Source: Streptomyces sp. NL15-2K (GTDB taxonomy: Bacteria; Actinomycetota; Actinomycetes; Streptomycetales; Streptomycetaceae). From it: a stretch of 64,000 bases of DNA. Under the pieces are notes generated by a model that saw only the letters and a program-made list of their open reading frames with translations, searched no databases and was not told the DNA's origin. Below are positions 43,843 through 53,306 of the stretch, in pieces. The stretch covers positions 682,001-746,000 of the forward strand of contig NZ_CP130630.1 in NCBI RefSeq assembly GCF_030551255.1, in the 5' to 3' direction. The translations under genes were made by a program, and so were the position numbers. Numbering within the stretch: position 1 is the stretch's first letter; every line of letters begins with the position of its first letter.

Positions 43843-44031
43843 TCAGGCCGCCTGCACCGGCTGCTGGGGGGCCGCTGCGGCCCACTCCAGGACGAGCCGC
43901 CGGTACTCCTCGCGCTGCTCGCCCGTCAGTGTCCCGCCCGACCGGAGCCACAGGGCCCGGATCTCCTCGTTGACCTCGTCAGCCGATCTTTCGGTAGCGG
44001 GCTCGGCAGTGGTGGACATGCCGTGAAGCAT
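43843..44031 (-). CDS. Small conserved acidic/helical protein of unknown function
   Basis: 62 residues starting at ATG 44031, chosen because GGAG precedes it by four bases; a second ATG (44019) has no ribosome site. The body is predicted helical (ADEVNEEIRALWLRSGG, then EQREEYRRLVLEWAAA), with no signal or membrane segment. Short proteins of this kind are common in Streptomyces, but I know no function. It lies 38 bases upstream of the EamA gene on the same strand and may share its transcript. Confidence 0.65.
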   Translation of the reverse strand: MLHGMSTTAEPATERSADEVNEEIRALWLRSGGTLTGEQREEYRRLVLEWAAAAPQQPVQAA

Positions 44032-44132
44032 ACGTCTCCGGAGGTGAAGGCGATGTGAGTAATCAGGAGCTAAACGGGCATTCCGGACCGTGTTGCTGAT
44101 CACGTGCATCTCGTCAACTGCCGTGGCGCACT

Positions 44133-45293
44133 TCACATTTCCACCGCGCCCAGCACCAGCACCTGGATGGCCAGCACGGCGGCACCACGGGCCCAATCGT
44201 GAAAGTCGGACACCTTGGTCTCCAGGTCGATCGGGGCGGCCAGCGGGTGCCGCTGGGCGCGGATGGTCTCCTCGACCGCCTTGCCTGCCACGTCCATCAG
44301 TCCGACGCCCTCTCCGGCGAGCAGGATCTTCTGCGGCATGGCGAAGTTGGCGATCTGGGCGACCAGGGTGCCCAGGGCCCGCGCGGCCTCGTCGATGACG
44401 CGGGCGGGCATGGGTTCCCCGGCGGCGGCGAGGGCGAGGATCTCCTCGTAGGTGTGGTCACGGCCGGTGGCGGCCCGCACCTGGTAGCGGATGTTGGGGA
44501 TGGTCAGCAGCGAGACCGCGCTGCCGCGCTCGCCGTCGGGAGTGAGCGGGCCGTTGGGGTTCACGATCCAGTGGCGGCCGAACCCGCGGTCCTCCTCGGC
44601 GTACGGCACCCGCTTGCCGCCGAGGACGAGGCCGTAGCCGATGCCGGCGCCGATGGTGAGGACGACGAAGCGGTCGAGGCCCCGGCCGGCACCGAACCAG
44701 GTCTCGGCCTCGACCAGGGCGGCGACGTCGTTCTCCACGACCACCGGCAGCCCGGTGCGCTCCTCGACGAGGGCGGCGAGCGGCACCTCCCGCCACCGCA
44801 GGAACGGTGACTCCCCGACCACGGCACGGTCCTGCACCAGGCCGCCGACTCCGATGCCGACGCCGGCGATCCGGGGGTGGGTCCGCGCGAGTTCCCCGGT
44901 CATCTCGGCCACCAGATCGGCGACCTCGGCCGGATCGTGGGTGGTGAGGGAGCGGTCGCAGCGGGCGACGATGTCACTGCGAAGGGTGGTGACGACGCCG
45001 TAGACCATGTCCTCGGTGATCTTGAAGCCGAGGAAGGAGCGGGACTCGGCGACGACGTCGAGCGGCTGCGAGGGGCGCCCCTGGCGCGCCTCGGCCGGGG
45101 TGCCCGCCTCGGGGACCTCGATCAGCAGGCCCGACTCGATCAGCGGCTTGGTCAGCCGGGTGAGGCTGCCCGGCGACAGGTCCAGGCGCCGGGCGAGCTC
45201 GGTGCGCGACAGCGGGCCGTGGACGAGCACCTCGATCGCCACCGAGCGTTCGCCGGGGCTCAGCGGAAGCCAGCTGGCGGCACCTGTGGTCAT
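44133..45293 (-). CDS. ROK-family transcriptional repressor
   Basis: 386 residues from ATG 45293, with GGGAG ten bases upstream. The N-terminal winged HTH (SRTELARRLDLSPGSLTRL, residues about 30-50) is followed by a ROK sugar-kinase-like domain (GVGIGVGGLV, VENDVAAL, TIGAGIGYG), as in NagC/XylR regulators. The usual ROK zinc-site CxCGxxGC motif is not seen, which fits a sensor rather than an active kinase. It is divergent from a sugar ABC operon across 166 bases, the classical layout for a local repressor released by the transported sugar or its phosphate. Confidence 0.9.
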   Translation of the reverse strand: MTTGAASWLPLSPGERSVAIEVLVHGPLSRTELARRLDLSPGSLTRLTKPLIESGLLIEVPEAGTPAEARQGRPSQPLDVVAESRSFLGFKITEDMVYGVVTTLRSDIVARCDRSLTTHDPAEVADLVAEMTGELARTHPRIAGVGIGVGGLVQDRAVVGESPFLRWREVPLAALVEERTGLPVVVENDVAALVEAETWFGAGRGLDRFVVLTIGAGIGYGLVLGGKRVPYAEEDRGFGRHWIVNPNGPLTPDGERGSAVSLLTIPNIRYQVRAATGRDHTYEEILALAAAGEPMPARVIDEAARALGTLVAQIANFAMPQKILLAGEGVGLMDVAGKAVEETIRAQRHPLAAPIDLETKVSDFHDWARGAAVLAIQVLVLGAVEM

Positions 45294-45459
45294 GTAGGTC
45301 AGACTCCCACAAAGATTTCTTTCGCTGTAAAAGCAACATGGCCAGTCTAAAGCGCCTCGATGTCCTGAGAAAGATGTTTGCACGCCCCTTGACGCCAGGA
45401 TTCTTCCGCCACAAAAGTAAGTGGGGAGGACGAGCCGCCGCAGACGAGGGAGTCTCCCG
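45294..45459. promoter_or_regulatory. Divergent promoter and operator region, ROK gene / sugar ABC operon
   Basis: AT-richer intergenic DNA. It holds a short palindrome AAAGATTTCTTT near 45311-45322, a TTGACG hexamer at 45389-45394 that could be the -35 of the rightward promoter, and the AAAAG-rich stretch near 45413 as a weak -10. The palindrome is a reasonable ROK-binding candidate, by position only. Confidence 0.45.
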
Positions 45460-46425
45460 ATGACCATCGCCTCCAGCAGCCCTCCATCGCGTCTGCCCTT
45501 GGGCAGCGCCGAGGGCGCACGGACCAAGCCGAGGACGTACCGGGCGGGGGCCGGTGATAACCGGGGGGACGGGCGCCTGGCCGCGGTGTTCATCGCCCCG
45601 GCCCTGCTGGGCTTCCTGGTCTTCCTGCTCTGGCCGACACTGCGGGGCATCTATCTGAGCTTCACCCGCTTCAACCTACTGACCCCGGCGGAATGGGTCG
45701 GCCTCGACAACTACGTCCGCATGGTCAACGACCCGATCTTCTGGAACTCGTTGTGGGTCACCGTCGAGTACGTCGTCATCAACATCGGCATACAGACGGT
45801 GGCGGCACTCGCCATCGCCGTGCTGCTCCAGCGGCTGACCCAGTCGGCCCTGCTGCGGGGCATCGTGCTCACCCCGTATCTGATGTCGAACGTCGTCGCC
45901 GGCCTGGTGTGGCTGTGGATCCTGGACACCCAGCTCGGCATCGGCAACGAGATCATCAGCGCCATCGGGTTCGACCGCATCCCGTTCCTCGCCGACGAGA
46001 CATGGGCGATTCCCACCATCGCTCTGATCAACGTCTGGCGGCATGTCGGCTACACCGCCCTTCTGCTCTTCGCAGGCCTGCAGGCGATACCGAACGACAT
46101 GTACGAGGCGGCCAAGGTGGACGGCGCGAGTGAGTGGCGGATGTTCTGGCGGATCACCATGCCACTGCTGCGTCCGGTGCTCGCGGTCGTGCTGATCATG
46201 ACGATGATCGGTTCGTTCCAGGTGTTCGACACCGTGGCGGTGACCACCGCGGGCGGTCCCGCGAACGCGACCAACGTGCTCCAGTTCTACATCTACGGCT
46301 CCGCCTTCGGCCGCTTCCAGTTCGGCTACGCCTCGGCGATGTCCGTCGCCCTGCTGATCGTGCTCAGCGCGATCACCGTCCTGCAGTACCGGCTCACCCG
46401 GGCCGGCCAGACCGATCTCGGCTGA
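45460..46425 (+). CDS. Carbohydrate ABC transporter permease (MalF type)
   Basis: A 321-residue inner-membrane protein with about six helices, starting at ATG 45460 (GAGGGAG upstream). It carries the EAA loop of MalF/UgpA permeases (YEAAKVDGASEWRMFWRIT, about residues 220-240), which docks the ATPase. It is the first gene of a four-gene operon: permease, permease, binding protein, dehydrogenase. No ATPase gene is present; in Streptomyces a shared MsiK-type ATPase encoded elsewhere normally serves such transporters. Confidence 0.93.
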   Translation: MTIASSSPPSRLPLGSAEGARTKPRTYRAGAGDNRGDGRLAAVFIAPALLGFLVFLLWPTLRGIYLSFTRFNLLTPAEWVGLDNYVRMVNDPIFWNSLWVTVEYVVINIGIQTVAALAIAVLLQRLTQSALLRGIVLTPYLMSNVVAGLVWLWILDTQLGIGNEIISAIGFDRIPFLADETWAIPTIALINVWRHVGYTALLLFAGLQAIPNDMYEAAKVDGASEWRMFWRITMPLLRPVLAVVLIMTMIGSFQVFDTVAVTTAGGPANATNVLQFYIYGSAFGRFQFGYASAMSVALLIVLSAITVLQYRLTRAGQTDLG

Positions 46426-46443
46426 CGGAAGGGAGACACCGAC

Positions 46444-47373
46444 ATGGCTACCGTGACCGCCACGACGGCAACGCCGCCGACCATACATCCAGCCAGGCGC
46501 AGGCTTTCCCTCGGACGGGCCGCCGCCTGGGCCGTGATGGGCCTGATCATCCTCATCACCCTGCTGCCGTTCTACTGGATCCTGCGCACCGCGCTCTCCA
46601 CCAACGCAGGCCTGAGCTCCGACCCCAACAGCCTCCTCCCCGTCGACCTCACCGGCGGCGGCTTCGAACGCGCCCTCGGACTGCAGTCGGCGAAGGAGGC
46701 CATCGCGCAGGGCGGCGCGGGTGGTGGGCTCGACTTCTGGCGCTATCTGCTGAACTCGATGATCGTCTCGACCCTGATCGCCGGCTGCCAGATCTTCTTC
46801 TCCGCGATGGCCGCGTACGCCTTCGCACGCCTGCGCTGGCGTGGCCGGGACAAGGTGTTCGGCCTGTTCCTGGCCGGGCTGATGGTGCCGACCATCTTCA
46901 CGCTCCTGCCGAACTTCGTGCTCATCAAGCAACTCCACCTGGTGGACACGCTGCTCGGCATCGCACTCCCCACCCTCTTCATGACCCCGTTCGCGGTGTT
47001 CTTCCTGCGGCAGTTCTTCATGAACATCCCCCGGGAGGTCGAGGAGGCGGCCCTGCTCGACGGCGCCGGGAAGGTCAAGATCTTCTTCCGGGTGATCCTG
47101 CCGATGGCGTCCACGCCGATCATCACGCTGTCCGTGCTGACGTACATCACCGCTTGGAACGACTACTTCTGGCCACTGATGGTCTCCTACAGCGACTCCT
47201 CGCGCGTGCTGACCGTGGCGCTGGCGGTCTTCCGGGCGCAGAACCCGCAGACCGGCACCGACTGGTCCGGCCTGATGGCGGCGACCCTCATCGCGGCGCT
47301 CCCGATGCTGGTGCTCTTCGCCTGCTTCGCCCGCCGCATCGTCAGCTCCGTCAGCTTCACCGGGATCAAGTAA
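46444..47373 (+). CDS. Carbohydrate ABC transporter permease (MalG type)
   Basis: A 309-residue partner permease, start ATG 46444 with AAGGGAG upstream, 18 bases after the first permease. It has six predicted helices and the EAA loop (EEAALLDGAGKVKIFFRVI, about residues 200-220). An N-terminal Ala/Thr-rich cytoplasmic tail precedes the first helix. Together with the MalF-type protein it forms the membrane channel for the sugar captured by the binding lipoprotein encoded next. Confidence 0.93.
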   Translation: MATVTATTATPPTIHPARRRLSLGRAAAWAVMGLIILITLLPFYWILRTALSTNAGLSSDPNSLLPVDLTGGGFERALGLQSAKEAIAQGGAGGGLDFWRYLLNSMIVSTLIAGCQIFFSAMAAYAFARLRWRGRDKVFGLFLAGLMVPTIFTLLPNFVLIKQLHLVDTLLGIALPTLFMTPFAVFFLRQFFMNIPREVEEAALLDGAGKVKIFFRVILPMASTPIITLSVLTYITAWNDYFWPLMVSYSDSSRVLTVALAVFRAQNPQTGTDWSGLMAATLIAALPMLVLFACFARRIVSSVSFTGIK

Positions 47374-47383
47374 GGAGACATCG

Positions 47384-48727
47384 ATGCGAATTCGTACGCT
47401 CATGGCGATGACCGGAGCGCTGGCGCTGTCCCTGACGACCGGCTGCGCGCAGGGCGGCTCCGCGGGGTCGTCCGCGAACACGGTGACGTACTGGCTGTGG
47501 GACACCAACCAGCTGCCCGCCTACCAGGCCTGCGCGAAGGGGTTCGAGAAGGAGAACCCCGGACTGAAAGTCAAGATCACCCAGTTGGGCTGGAACGACT
47601 ACTGGACCAAGCTCACCGCCGGCTTCATCTCGGGCACCCAGCCGGACGTGTTCACCGACCACATACAGAAGTTCGGCCAGTTCGCCGACCTGAAGGTGCT
47701 GGAGCCGCTCGACGACCTGGACATCAAGGCGTCCGACTACCAGCCGGGGCTCGCCGCCAACTGGATCGGCCAGGACGGCCACCGCTACGGCACCCCCAAG
47801 GACTGGGACACCGTCGCGCTCTTCTACAACGAGAAGATGGCGAAGGCCGCCGGTCTCACCGCCGGGCAGCTGAGCAGCCTCTCCTGGAACCCGAAGGACG
47901 GCGGCACCTTCGAGAAGGCCATCGCCCACCTCACCGTCGACAAGAACGGCAAGCGGGGCGACGAACCGGGCTTCGACAAGAACAACGTCAAGGTGTACGG
48001 GCTGGGCACCCAGGGCGGCGGCTTCGCCGACGGCCAGACCCAGTGGAGCCCCTTCACCGGATCGGCGGGGTGGAGCTACACGGACAAGGCGCGCTGGGGC
48101 ACGAAGTACCAGTACGGCAGCAAGACCTTCCAGTCCGTCATCAAGTGGTACTTCGGCCTGGCGACGAAGGGCTACATGGCACCCTTCTCCGACTACAACC
48201 AGCAGTCCAACCAGGGCAACACGCAGATCGCCGCCGGGAAGGCCGCCGCCGTCTTCGACGGGGCCTGGATGATCTCCACCTACAACGGGATCAAGGGCAA
48301 GGACATCAAGACCGCTCTCACCCCCGTCGGCCCCACCGGCAAGCGCGCCACCATGATGAACGGCCTCGCCGACTCCATCAGCAAAGCCTCCAAGAACAAG
48401 GCGGGCGCCCGGAAGTGGGTGGAATACCTCGCGTCCGACAAGTGCCAGACCGTCGTCGGCAGGTACGCGGTCGTCTTCCCCGCCACCCCGGCCGGCACCG
48501 AGGCAGCCATCGCCGCCTACAAGAAGAAGGGCCTCGACGTGTCCGCCTTCACCGAACCCGTGGCCGACAAAAAGGACTTCCGGACCTTCTCCTACCCGAT
48601 CACCAACTACGCGGCGGACGTGCAGGCGCTCATGCAGCCGGCCATGGAGGACATCTACGGCAACGGCAGGCCCGTGAGCAGCCTCGACCAGACCAACGAC
48701 CAGATCAATCTGATCCTCGACCAGTGA
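47384..48727 (+). CDS. Extracellular sugar-binding lipoprotein of ABC transporter
   Basis: 447 residues, with a lipoprotein signal ending in LTTGC (lipid-anchored Cys21). The mature part is a family 1 solute-binding protein (two-lobe fold): VTYWLWDTNQLPAYQAC at the start, and late Trp/Asp-rich segments (FDGAWMIS). Length matches the maltose/multiple-sugar class. It captures an extracellular sugar for the two upstream permeases and, with them, is probably controlled by the divergent ROK repressor. The identity of the sugar cannot be read from sequence. Confidence 0.92.
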   Translation: MRIRTLMAMTGALALSLTTGCAQGGSAGSSANTVTYWLWDTNQLPAYQACAKGFEKENPGLKVKITQLGWNDYWTKLTAGFISGTQPDVFTDHIQKFGQFADLKVLEPLDDLDIKASDYQPGLAANWIGQDGHRYGTPKDWDTVALFYNEKMAKAAGLTAGQLSSLSWNPKDGGTFEKAIAHLTVDKNGKRGDEPGFDKNNVKVYGLGTQGGGFADGQTQWSPFTGSAGWSYTDKARWGTKYQYGSKTFQSVIKWYFGLATKGYMAPFSDYNQQSNQGNTQIAAGKAAAVFDGAWMISTYNGIKGKDIKTALTPVGPTGKRATMMNGLADSISKASKNKAGARKWVEYLASDKCQTVVGRYAVVFPATPAGTEAAIAAYKKKGLDVSAFTEPVADKKDFRTFSYPITNYAADVQALMQPAMEDIYGNGRPVSSLDQTNDQINLILDQ

Positions 48728-48741
48728 AGGGCACGCCTTAC

Positions 48742-49944
48742 ATGACGTTCTCCATCGGCATCGTCGGCGCCGGACAGTTCTCGGGACAGTTCGCCAAGCT
48801 GTTCCTGGCCCATCCCGGCGTCAGCGACGTCTACGTCACCGACCTGCTCCCCGAACGGGCCGAGCAACTCGCCGCCGCCGAAGGCCTCACGGGCACCTTC
48901 CCGACGTACCAGGCCATGCTGGAGTCGAAGGCGGTCGACGCGGTCGCGATCTTCACCCAGCGCTGGACACACGGACCGCTGGTCGTCCAGGGTCTGAACG
49001 CCGGCAAGCACGTGTACTCCGCGGTCCCCATGGCGATCACCGCGGAGGAGATCGCGGCGATCATCGACGCGGTCAAGGCCACCGGGCTGACGTACATGAT
49101 GGGTGAGACCAGCCAGTACAACCCGGCGACCGTGCACGCCCGCAACCAGATCGCCGAAGGCGCCTTCGGACGGATCTTCTACGCCGAGGGCGACTACGTC
49201 CACGACATGGACCTGGGGTTCTACGAGGCGTACCAGTACAGCGGCGGCGAGAACTGGAAGGCGACCGCCAGCTATCCCCCGCTGCTCTACCCCACGCACT
49301 CGATCGGCGGGGTGCTGGGCGCCTGGCAGACGCACGCGGTGAGCGTGTCGGCGCTCGGTGTCGTGGACGATCGCGGAGACGGGGTCTTCGACAAGGGGGT
49401 CAGCCAGTTCGGCAACGACGTCTCCAACGCCACCGCGCTGTTCGAGGTGGCGGGCGGCGGCTCCTTCCGCACGAACGAGTTCCGGCGGGTGGGCTATCCC
49501 TCGCACATCCGGGAGTCCCGTTTCCGGTTCTTCGGGACGGAAGGGAGCATGGAGCAGCTCGCCACGGTGGCCCTGTGGCAGGACAAGAACGGGGTGAAGG
49601 ACATCAGCGAGCTGCTTGAGCCCAAGCCCACCATGTCCCCCGATGATCCTTCCCTCCAGCACATCGCACCGGACCTTCGGGCGGCCTTCACCTCCGGGTC
49701 GGCGCCGGTGCACGATCGCTCGCGCCTGCCACGGGAGTTCGACAACCTGCACAACGGCCACGAGGGCAGCCACCACTTCCTGGTGGACGACTTCGTGACC
49801 GCCGTCAGCACGCGCTCGCTGCCGTCGGTGAACGCGTGGGTGGCCGCTCGGTACACCCTGCCGGGCATCGTCGCGCACGAGTCCGCGCGGCAGGGCGGGG
49901 TCAGGCTGGAGATCCCGGACTTCGGAGACGCGCCCGAGGCGTGA
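48742..49944 (+). CDS. Gfo/Idh/MocA family dehydrogenase of the sugar operon
   Basis: 400 residues from ATG 48742, 14 bases after the binding-protein stop. Rossmann motif GIVGAGQFSGQF (about residues 5-16) and a C-terminal substrate domain with a TSQYNPATVHARN stretch. Instead of the usual EKP motif it has SAVPMAIT, a notable change at the site that normally carries the catalytic-loop Lys. As the last gene of the uptake operon it should oxidise or otherwise process the imported sugar. It is unlike the other Gfo/Idh protein at 34370-35719 in motif and length. Confidence 0.88.
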   Translation: MTFSIGIVGAGQFSGQFAKLFLAHPGVSDVYVTDLLPERAEQLAAAEGLTGTFPTYQAMLESKAVDAVAIFTQRWTHGPLVVQGLNAGKHVYSAVPMAITAEEIAAIIDAVKATGLTYMMGETSQYNPATVHARNQIAEGAFGRIFYAEGDYVHDMDLGFYEAYQYSGGENWKATASYPPLLYPTHSIGGVLGAWQTHAVSVSALGVVDDRGDGVFDKGVSQFGNDVSNATALFEVAGGGSFRTNEFRRVGYPSHIRESRFRFFGTEGSMEQLATVALWQDKNGVKDISELLEPKPTMSPDDPSLQHIAPDLRAAFTSGSAPVHDRSRLPREFDNLHNGHEGSHHFLVDDFVTAVSTRSLPSVNAWVAARYTLPGIVAHESARQGGVRLEIPDFGDAPEA

Positions 49945-49984
49945 GTCCCAATTCAGCGGCCGAGCCGGGTGCCTGTGCGCTGCG

Positions 49985-50680
49985 TCAGGTGCCCGGCTTG
50001 CGGCCGTACACGAAGACGTCGTCGCCCTTCTTCAGGAGCGACCAGTACTTTTTGGCGGTGGTCGTGGTCATGTTGACGCAGCCGTGCGAGCCCGGCGGGT
50101 TCCACATGCTGACGCCGACCGAGTGGAAGGCCTGGCCGCCGTCGAAGAACTGGCTGTACGGCATCGGCACGTCGTAGATGGACGAGACGTGGTCGATGTG
50201 CCGCCAGTAGATCTTCTTCAGGCCGGTGCGGGTCTCGTAGCCGTTGCGGCCGGTACGCACCGGTACCGGGCCGTAGACGAGCTTGTTGCCGTCCTGGATC
50301 CAGCTCAGCTGGAGGGTCAGGTTCACGCAGGCGATGCGGCCCTTGTTCACCGGGCACTTGCCGGCCTTGTTGGGGTTGGTCCCCACGGCCTTCTGCTTGT
50401 TCATCAGGTCCATCACACCCCAGGTGACGGGACCCGCGTAGCCGGCGTTCGGCGTGATGCCGTGCTTGTTCTGGAACGCCTGGATGGCCTTGCAGTCCGC
50501 GGCGGACTGCTTGCCGTCGACCGGCCGGCCGAGGAATTTCTCCACCTGCTTCTGGTACGGCCCGGTCTGCGTGGTGCAGCTCGCGGCCTGCGCCGGCACG
50601 GCGCCCAGCGCGAGTGTGAGCGGCGCCACCAGTCCGGTGATCCCCAGTACGACGGCTCCCCGTCTGCGTATGTCCCCCAT
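49985..50680 (-). CDS. Secreted L,D-transpeptidase (YkuD) with peptidoglycan-binding domain
   Basis: 231 residues from ATG 50680. A signal peptide (hydrophobic VVLGITGLVAPLTLALG, cleavage after AQA) is followed by a short peptidoglycan-binding-like region (about 35-95). The C-terminal YkuD catalytic domain contains the active-site motif HGCVNM (SHGCVN, Cys about residue 205). Such enzymes make 3-3 cross-links in peptidoglycan or attach proteins to it, and act outside the membrane. The gene is convergent with the sugar operon, 40 bases apart, without a strong terminator that I could see. Confidence 0.92.
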   Translation of the reverse strand: MGDIRRRGAVVLGITGLVAPLTLALGAVPAQAASCTTQTGPYQKQVEKFLGRPVDGKQSAADCKAIQAFQNKHGITPNAGYAGPVTWGVMDLMNKQKAVGTNPNKAGKCPVNKGRIACVNLTLQLSWIQDGNKLVYGPVPVRTGRNGYETRTGLKKIYWRHIDHVSSIYDVPMPYSQFFDGGQAFHSVGVSMWNPPGSHGCVNMTTTTAKKYWSLLKKGDDVFVYGRKPGT

Positions 50681-50760
50681 GACCTGTCCTGTCCCCTTCA
50701 CGCGGTCTGCGATCTCTAGCCAGCTAGACCGCTGCCCAAAGGATTCGGTTGTAGCACCGC

Positions 50761-51393
50761 TCACCCTGCGACGAAACGGTGACATTCGACACCGCGCAGC
50801 CGCCCGGCCGGGAGGCGTCGGCCGTAGGCGATCAGGAGGAGCTCCTGCGCCCGGCCGTACAGGGGTGTGCCGGTGCCGAAGGTCCAGTCGAGGTCCTCGG
50901 CGCACAGCTGGACGCCATCCAGATCGGTGCCGAAGAAGCGGAACGCCCTGGGATCGACCGCGTCCAGCACGATCCGCAGCCGGTCCTCCGGGACGCGCCG
51001 GTCGACGCCGAGAGCGACGGTGACGTCCAGACCGTGGACGATGTCGTGCCCCAGGGCCGCGGCGACGCCGCCGACCGGCGGGCGCCACGGGTGGTGCGCG
51101 TGCTGTCGGAGGAAGGCAGCGAGCTGCTCGTCGGCGTGGCGGGCCGTGTCCCGGCGGGCGATCCGGTCGGTCGTGCGGTCGAGGCTGCCGCGGGCCTTGG
51201 CCAGTTCCCACAGCACCCGGCCGGTCCGGTACCGGAACCCCATCGACATATGGGCCACGACCTCCCGTACCCGCCAGCCCACGCACAGGCTCGGCGCCTG
51301 CCACTGGTCCGGGCTCAACTCGCTGAAGAGATCGGCGAGTTCGGTGCGTTCGGCGGCGATGGCGGTGGTGATGTCGTTCGCTGCGCGTCCCAT
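50761..51393 (-). CDS. DinB/mycothiol-dependent maleylpyruvate isomerase-family protein
   Basis: 210 residues from ATG 51393. The N-terminal four-helix DinB-like part has the TIGR03083 features SPDQWQAPSLCVGWRVREVVAHM and a metal-binding His set (VVAHM, then HDIVHGLDV). Family members use mycothiol or bind metal, and most have no assigned substrate. The gene is divergent from a LysR regulator with 70 bases between starts, the usual arrangement of a LysR protein and its target. Confidence 0.85.
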   Translation of the reverse strand: MGRAANDITTAIAAERTELADLFSELSPDQWQAPSLCVGWRVREVVAHMSMGFRYRTGRVLWELAKARGSLDRTTDRIARRDTARHADEQLAAFLRQHAHHPWRPPVGGVAAALGHDIVHGLDVTVALGVDRRVPEDRLRIVLDAVDPRAFRFFGTDLDGVQLCAEDLDWTFGTGTPLYGRAQELLLIAYGRRLPAGRLRGVECHRFVAG

Positions 51394-51396
51394 GTC

Positions 51397-51409
51397 CCAA
51401 GGATCTTGG
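51397..51409. promoter_or_regulatory. Inverted repeat in the LysR/DinB intergenic region
   Basis: CCAAGGATCTTGG has perfect 5-base arms and begins 4 bases upstream of the DinB-family start codon, within the 70-base divergent region. It could be part of the LysR protein's binding site; position is the only support. Confidence 0.35.
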
Positions 51410-51463
51410 CGGCCGGCCCATAAGTCCAAGAGCTGGTTCGTCTCGTCACTAGCATTGTCCGTT

Positions 51464-52360
51464 ATGGAGTTGAGGCAGCTGCAGTACTTCGTCGCCGTCG
51501 TGGAGGAGGCGAGCTTCACCCGGGCCGCCGCGCGGCTGCATCTGGCGCAGCCGGGGGTGAGCGCGCAGATCCGGCAGCTCGAACGGGAACTGGGGCAGCC
51601 CCTGCTGGACCGTTCGGGCCGGTCGGTGCGGCCGACGGAGGTGGGTGAGGCGGTGCTGCCGTACGCGCGGGCCGCGCTGGCGGCCGTCGACGGGGTGCGG
51701 CAGACCGCGGCTGAGTTCACGGGACTGTTGCGCGGACGGGTGGGGTTCGGGCTGATCCCGGGTGCCCTCGGGCACCAGGTGGACGTGCCGGGGGTGCTGG
51801 CCGACTTCCACGACGACCATCCGCAAGTCGAGATCACCCTCACCGAGGACACCTCGGACCGGATGCTGGCGGCACTGCGGCGCGGAGAACTCGACATCGC
51901 CGTGGTCGGACTCGCGGACGAGGAGCCACCGCCGGGCGTGGGAGTGCGGGTGTTCATCGACGAGCCGCTGGTCGTGGCCGCCGCCGAGGGGCATCCGCTG
52001 TTCGCGGCGCACGGCGGTGGCGCGCCAGTGCCGCTGACCGCGCTCGCAGAGTATCCGCTGATCAGCCTGCCGCGCGGGACCGATGTGCGGGCGGTGGTGG
52101 ACCGGCTGTGCGGGCAGGCTGGGTTCCAGCCGCGCATCGCCTTCGAGGCGGCGGCTCCCGACGCGCTGGCCCGACTCGCGGCGCGGGGACTCGGTGTCGC
52201 GGTGGTACCGCGGCCGGAGACCGGCTTCGGGCTGCCGACGCTGCCCATCGATGATCCGCGGGCGCGCGGGCGGGTGGCGCTGGCATGGCGCACCGATGGT
52301 CCGGCCGGCCCGGCGGCCAGGTCACTGCTGGCTCGGCTGCGCGACTCACTACCGCAGTAG
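51464..52360 (+). CDS. LysR-family transcriptional regulator
   Basis: 298 residues, the standard LysR length, start ATG 51464. The N-terminal HTH is textbook (MELRQLQYFVAVVEEASFTRAAARLH, recognition segment QPGVSAQIRQLERELG). The C-terminal effector domain (about residues 90-295) contains the GELDIAVVG and GLGVAVVP signatures of periplasmic-binding-like sensors. It probably controls the divergent DinB-family gene and itself. The effector is unknown. Confidence 0.93.
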   Translation: MELRQLQYFVAVVEEASFTRAAARLHLAQPGVSAQIRQLERELGQPLLDRSGRSVRPTEVGEAVLPYARAALAAVDGVRQTAAEFTGLLRGRVGFGLIPGALGHQVDVPGVLADFHDDHPQVEITLTEDTSDRMLAALRRGELDIAVVGLADEEPPPGVGVRVFIDEPLVVAAAEGHPLFAAHGGGAPVPLTALAEYPLISLPRGTDVRAVVDRLCGQAGFQPRIAFEAAAPDALARLAARGLGVAVVPRPETGFGLPTLPIDDPRARGRVALAWRTDGPAGPAARSLLARLRDSLPQ

Positions 52361-52735
52361 CTCCACCGCGGGGGTGAGGTCGGTCGCAGGTGGTGGGCGA
52401 GGGTGGCTCGGCAGGCGGCGGAAACGGGTGGCAGCGGCAGGCAGGCGGTCGCGGCGATGGGTCCGCCCAACCCTCTCCGCGCAGGACTTCCCAGCCGACG
52501 GCTCGGGGGGCAGCGGCGTGTTCCAGAAGGAACGCGTCGACGCGCCGGTGGTCGGCACGTCCGGGGCAGCGTTCCCGGCGCCGACGCCGACGCCGCGGGC
52601 GGCGTTCGACAGACAAACGGCGTACGCGCGGGGCGCGCGGGTGCAGGGCGCCTCGCGCAGGCCTCGGGGCAACTCAGGCGGTCCCAGGCCGGCTGAGCGC
52701 GCGGCGGATCCCGTGTCGACCGCGGTGACGCCGCC
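52361..52735. other. Non-coding stretch between LysR gene and SDR remnant
   Basis: Several short frames exist on both strands but none shows a recognisable domain, ribosome site or consistent third-position pattern. I see no RNA gene or convincing terminator here. Confidence 0.5.
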
Positions 52736-53305
52736 CGTCGACGGTGAGCGTGGTTCGGGTGATCCAGGACGCGTCGCGGGCGGCCAGGAAGGCGACGGTC
52801 GCTGCGATGTCCTCCGGATCGCCGACCCGCCGAGGGGGTACGGCTCGCGCATCGCGGCCAGGTCGTCGTCCCGGCCCTCCCAGGCCGCGTCGTCCGCGCC
52901 GTGCCCGGCGCCACGAGGTCGACGCGGACACCCTGAGCGGCGGCGTGGCCGGCGAGGGTGCGCGTCAGGGTGACGTCCAGGTCGCCCGCCCCCGCCTCGT
53001 GGGGCTCGTCCTCGAAGGGGGGGCGTCGGGGCTGCATCGGCAGGCGTTGTCGACCAGGACGTCGAGCCTGCCGAGAGCGGTGACGTCCGTGCGCGACGGC
53101 CGCCTCCACGGACGTGCGGTCCGCCACGTCGCAGGCGGGTGCCTCGGCGGCCGGCCCCTGTTCGCGCGGCCCGGACCCGGCACCCGTGCGCCTTCCTCGG
53201 CGGACCGGCGTGCGATGGCCGCGCCGATGCCGCGCGCCGCGCGCGTGACGAGAACTCCGCATCCCTCGAACCGCTGCGAGGCGGCCCTGTCCGCGTTCCG
53301 GCATG
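52736..53305 (-). pseudogene. Decayed short-chain dehydrogenase/reductase gene
   Basis: SDR pieces appear in the right order but in different frames on the minus strand: a Rossmann start (GVLVTRAARGIGAAIA, near 53225-53270), CDVADRTSVEAA (near 53110), LGRLDVLVDNA (near 53050), [20 protein letters not shown] (near 52920) and the C-terminal [20 protein letters not shown] with a TVDG end (near 52740-52840). The catalytic Ser and YxxxK segment is missing. Several frameshifts and deletions leave no complete frame, so it is not functional. Confidence 0.7.
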
Positions 53306-53306
53306 T

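Noticed and set aside
52403..52696. Small protein genes between LysR and the SDR remnant
   Set aside because: No domain, ribosome site or start context; composition fits random high-GC frames.
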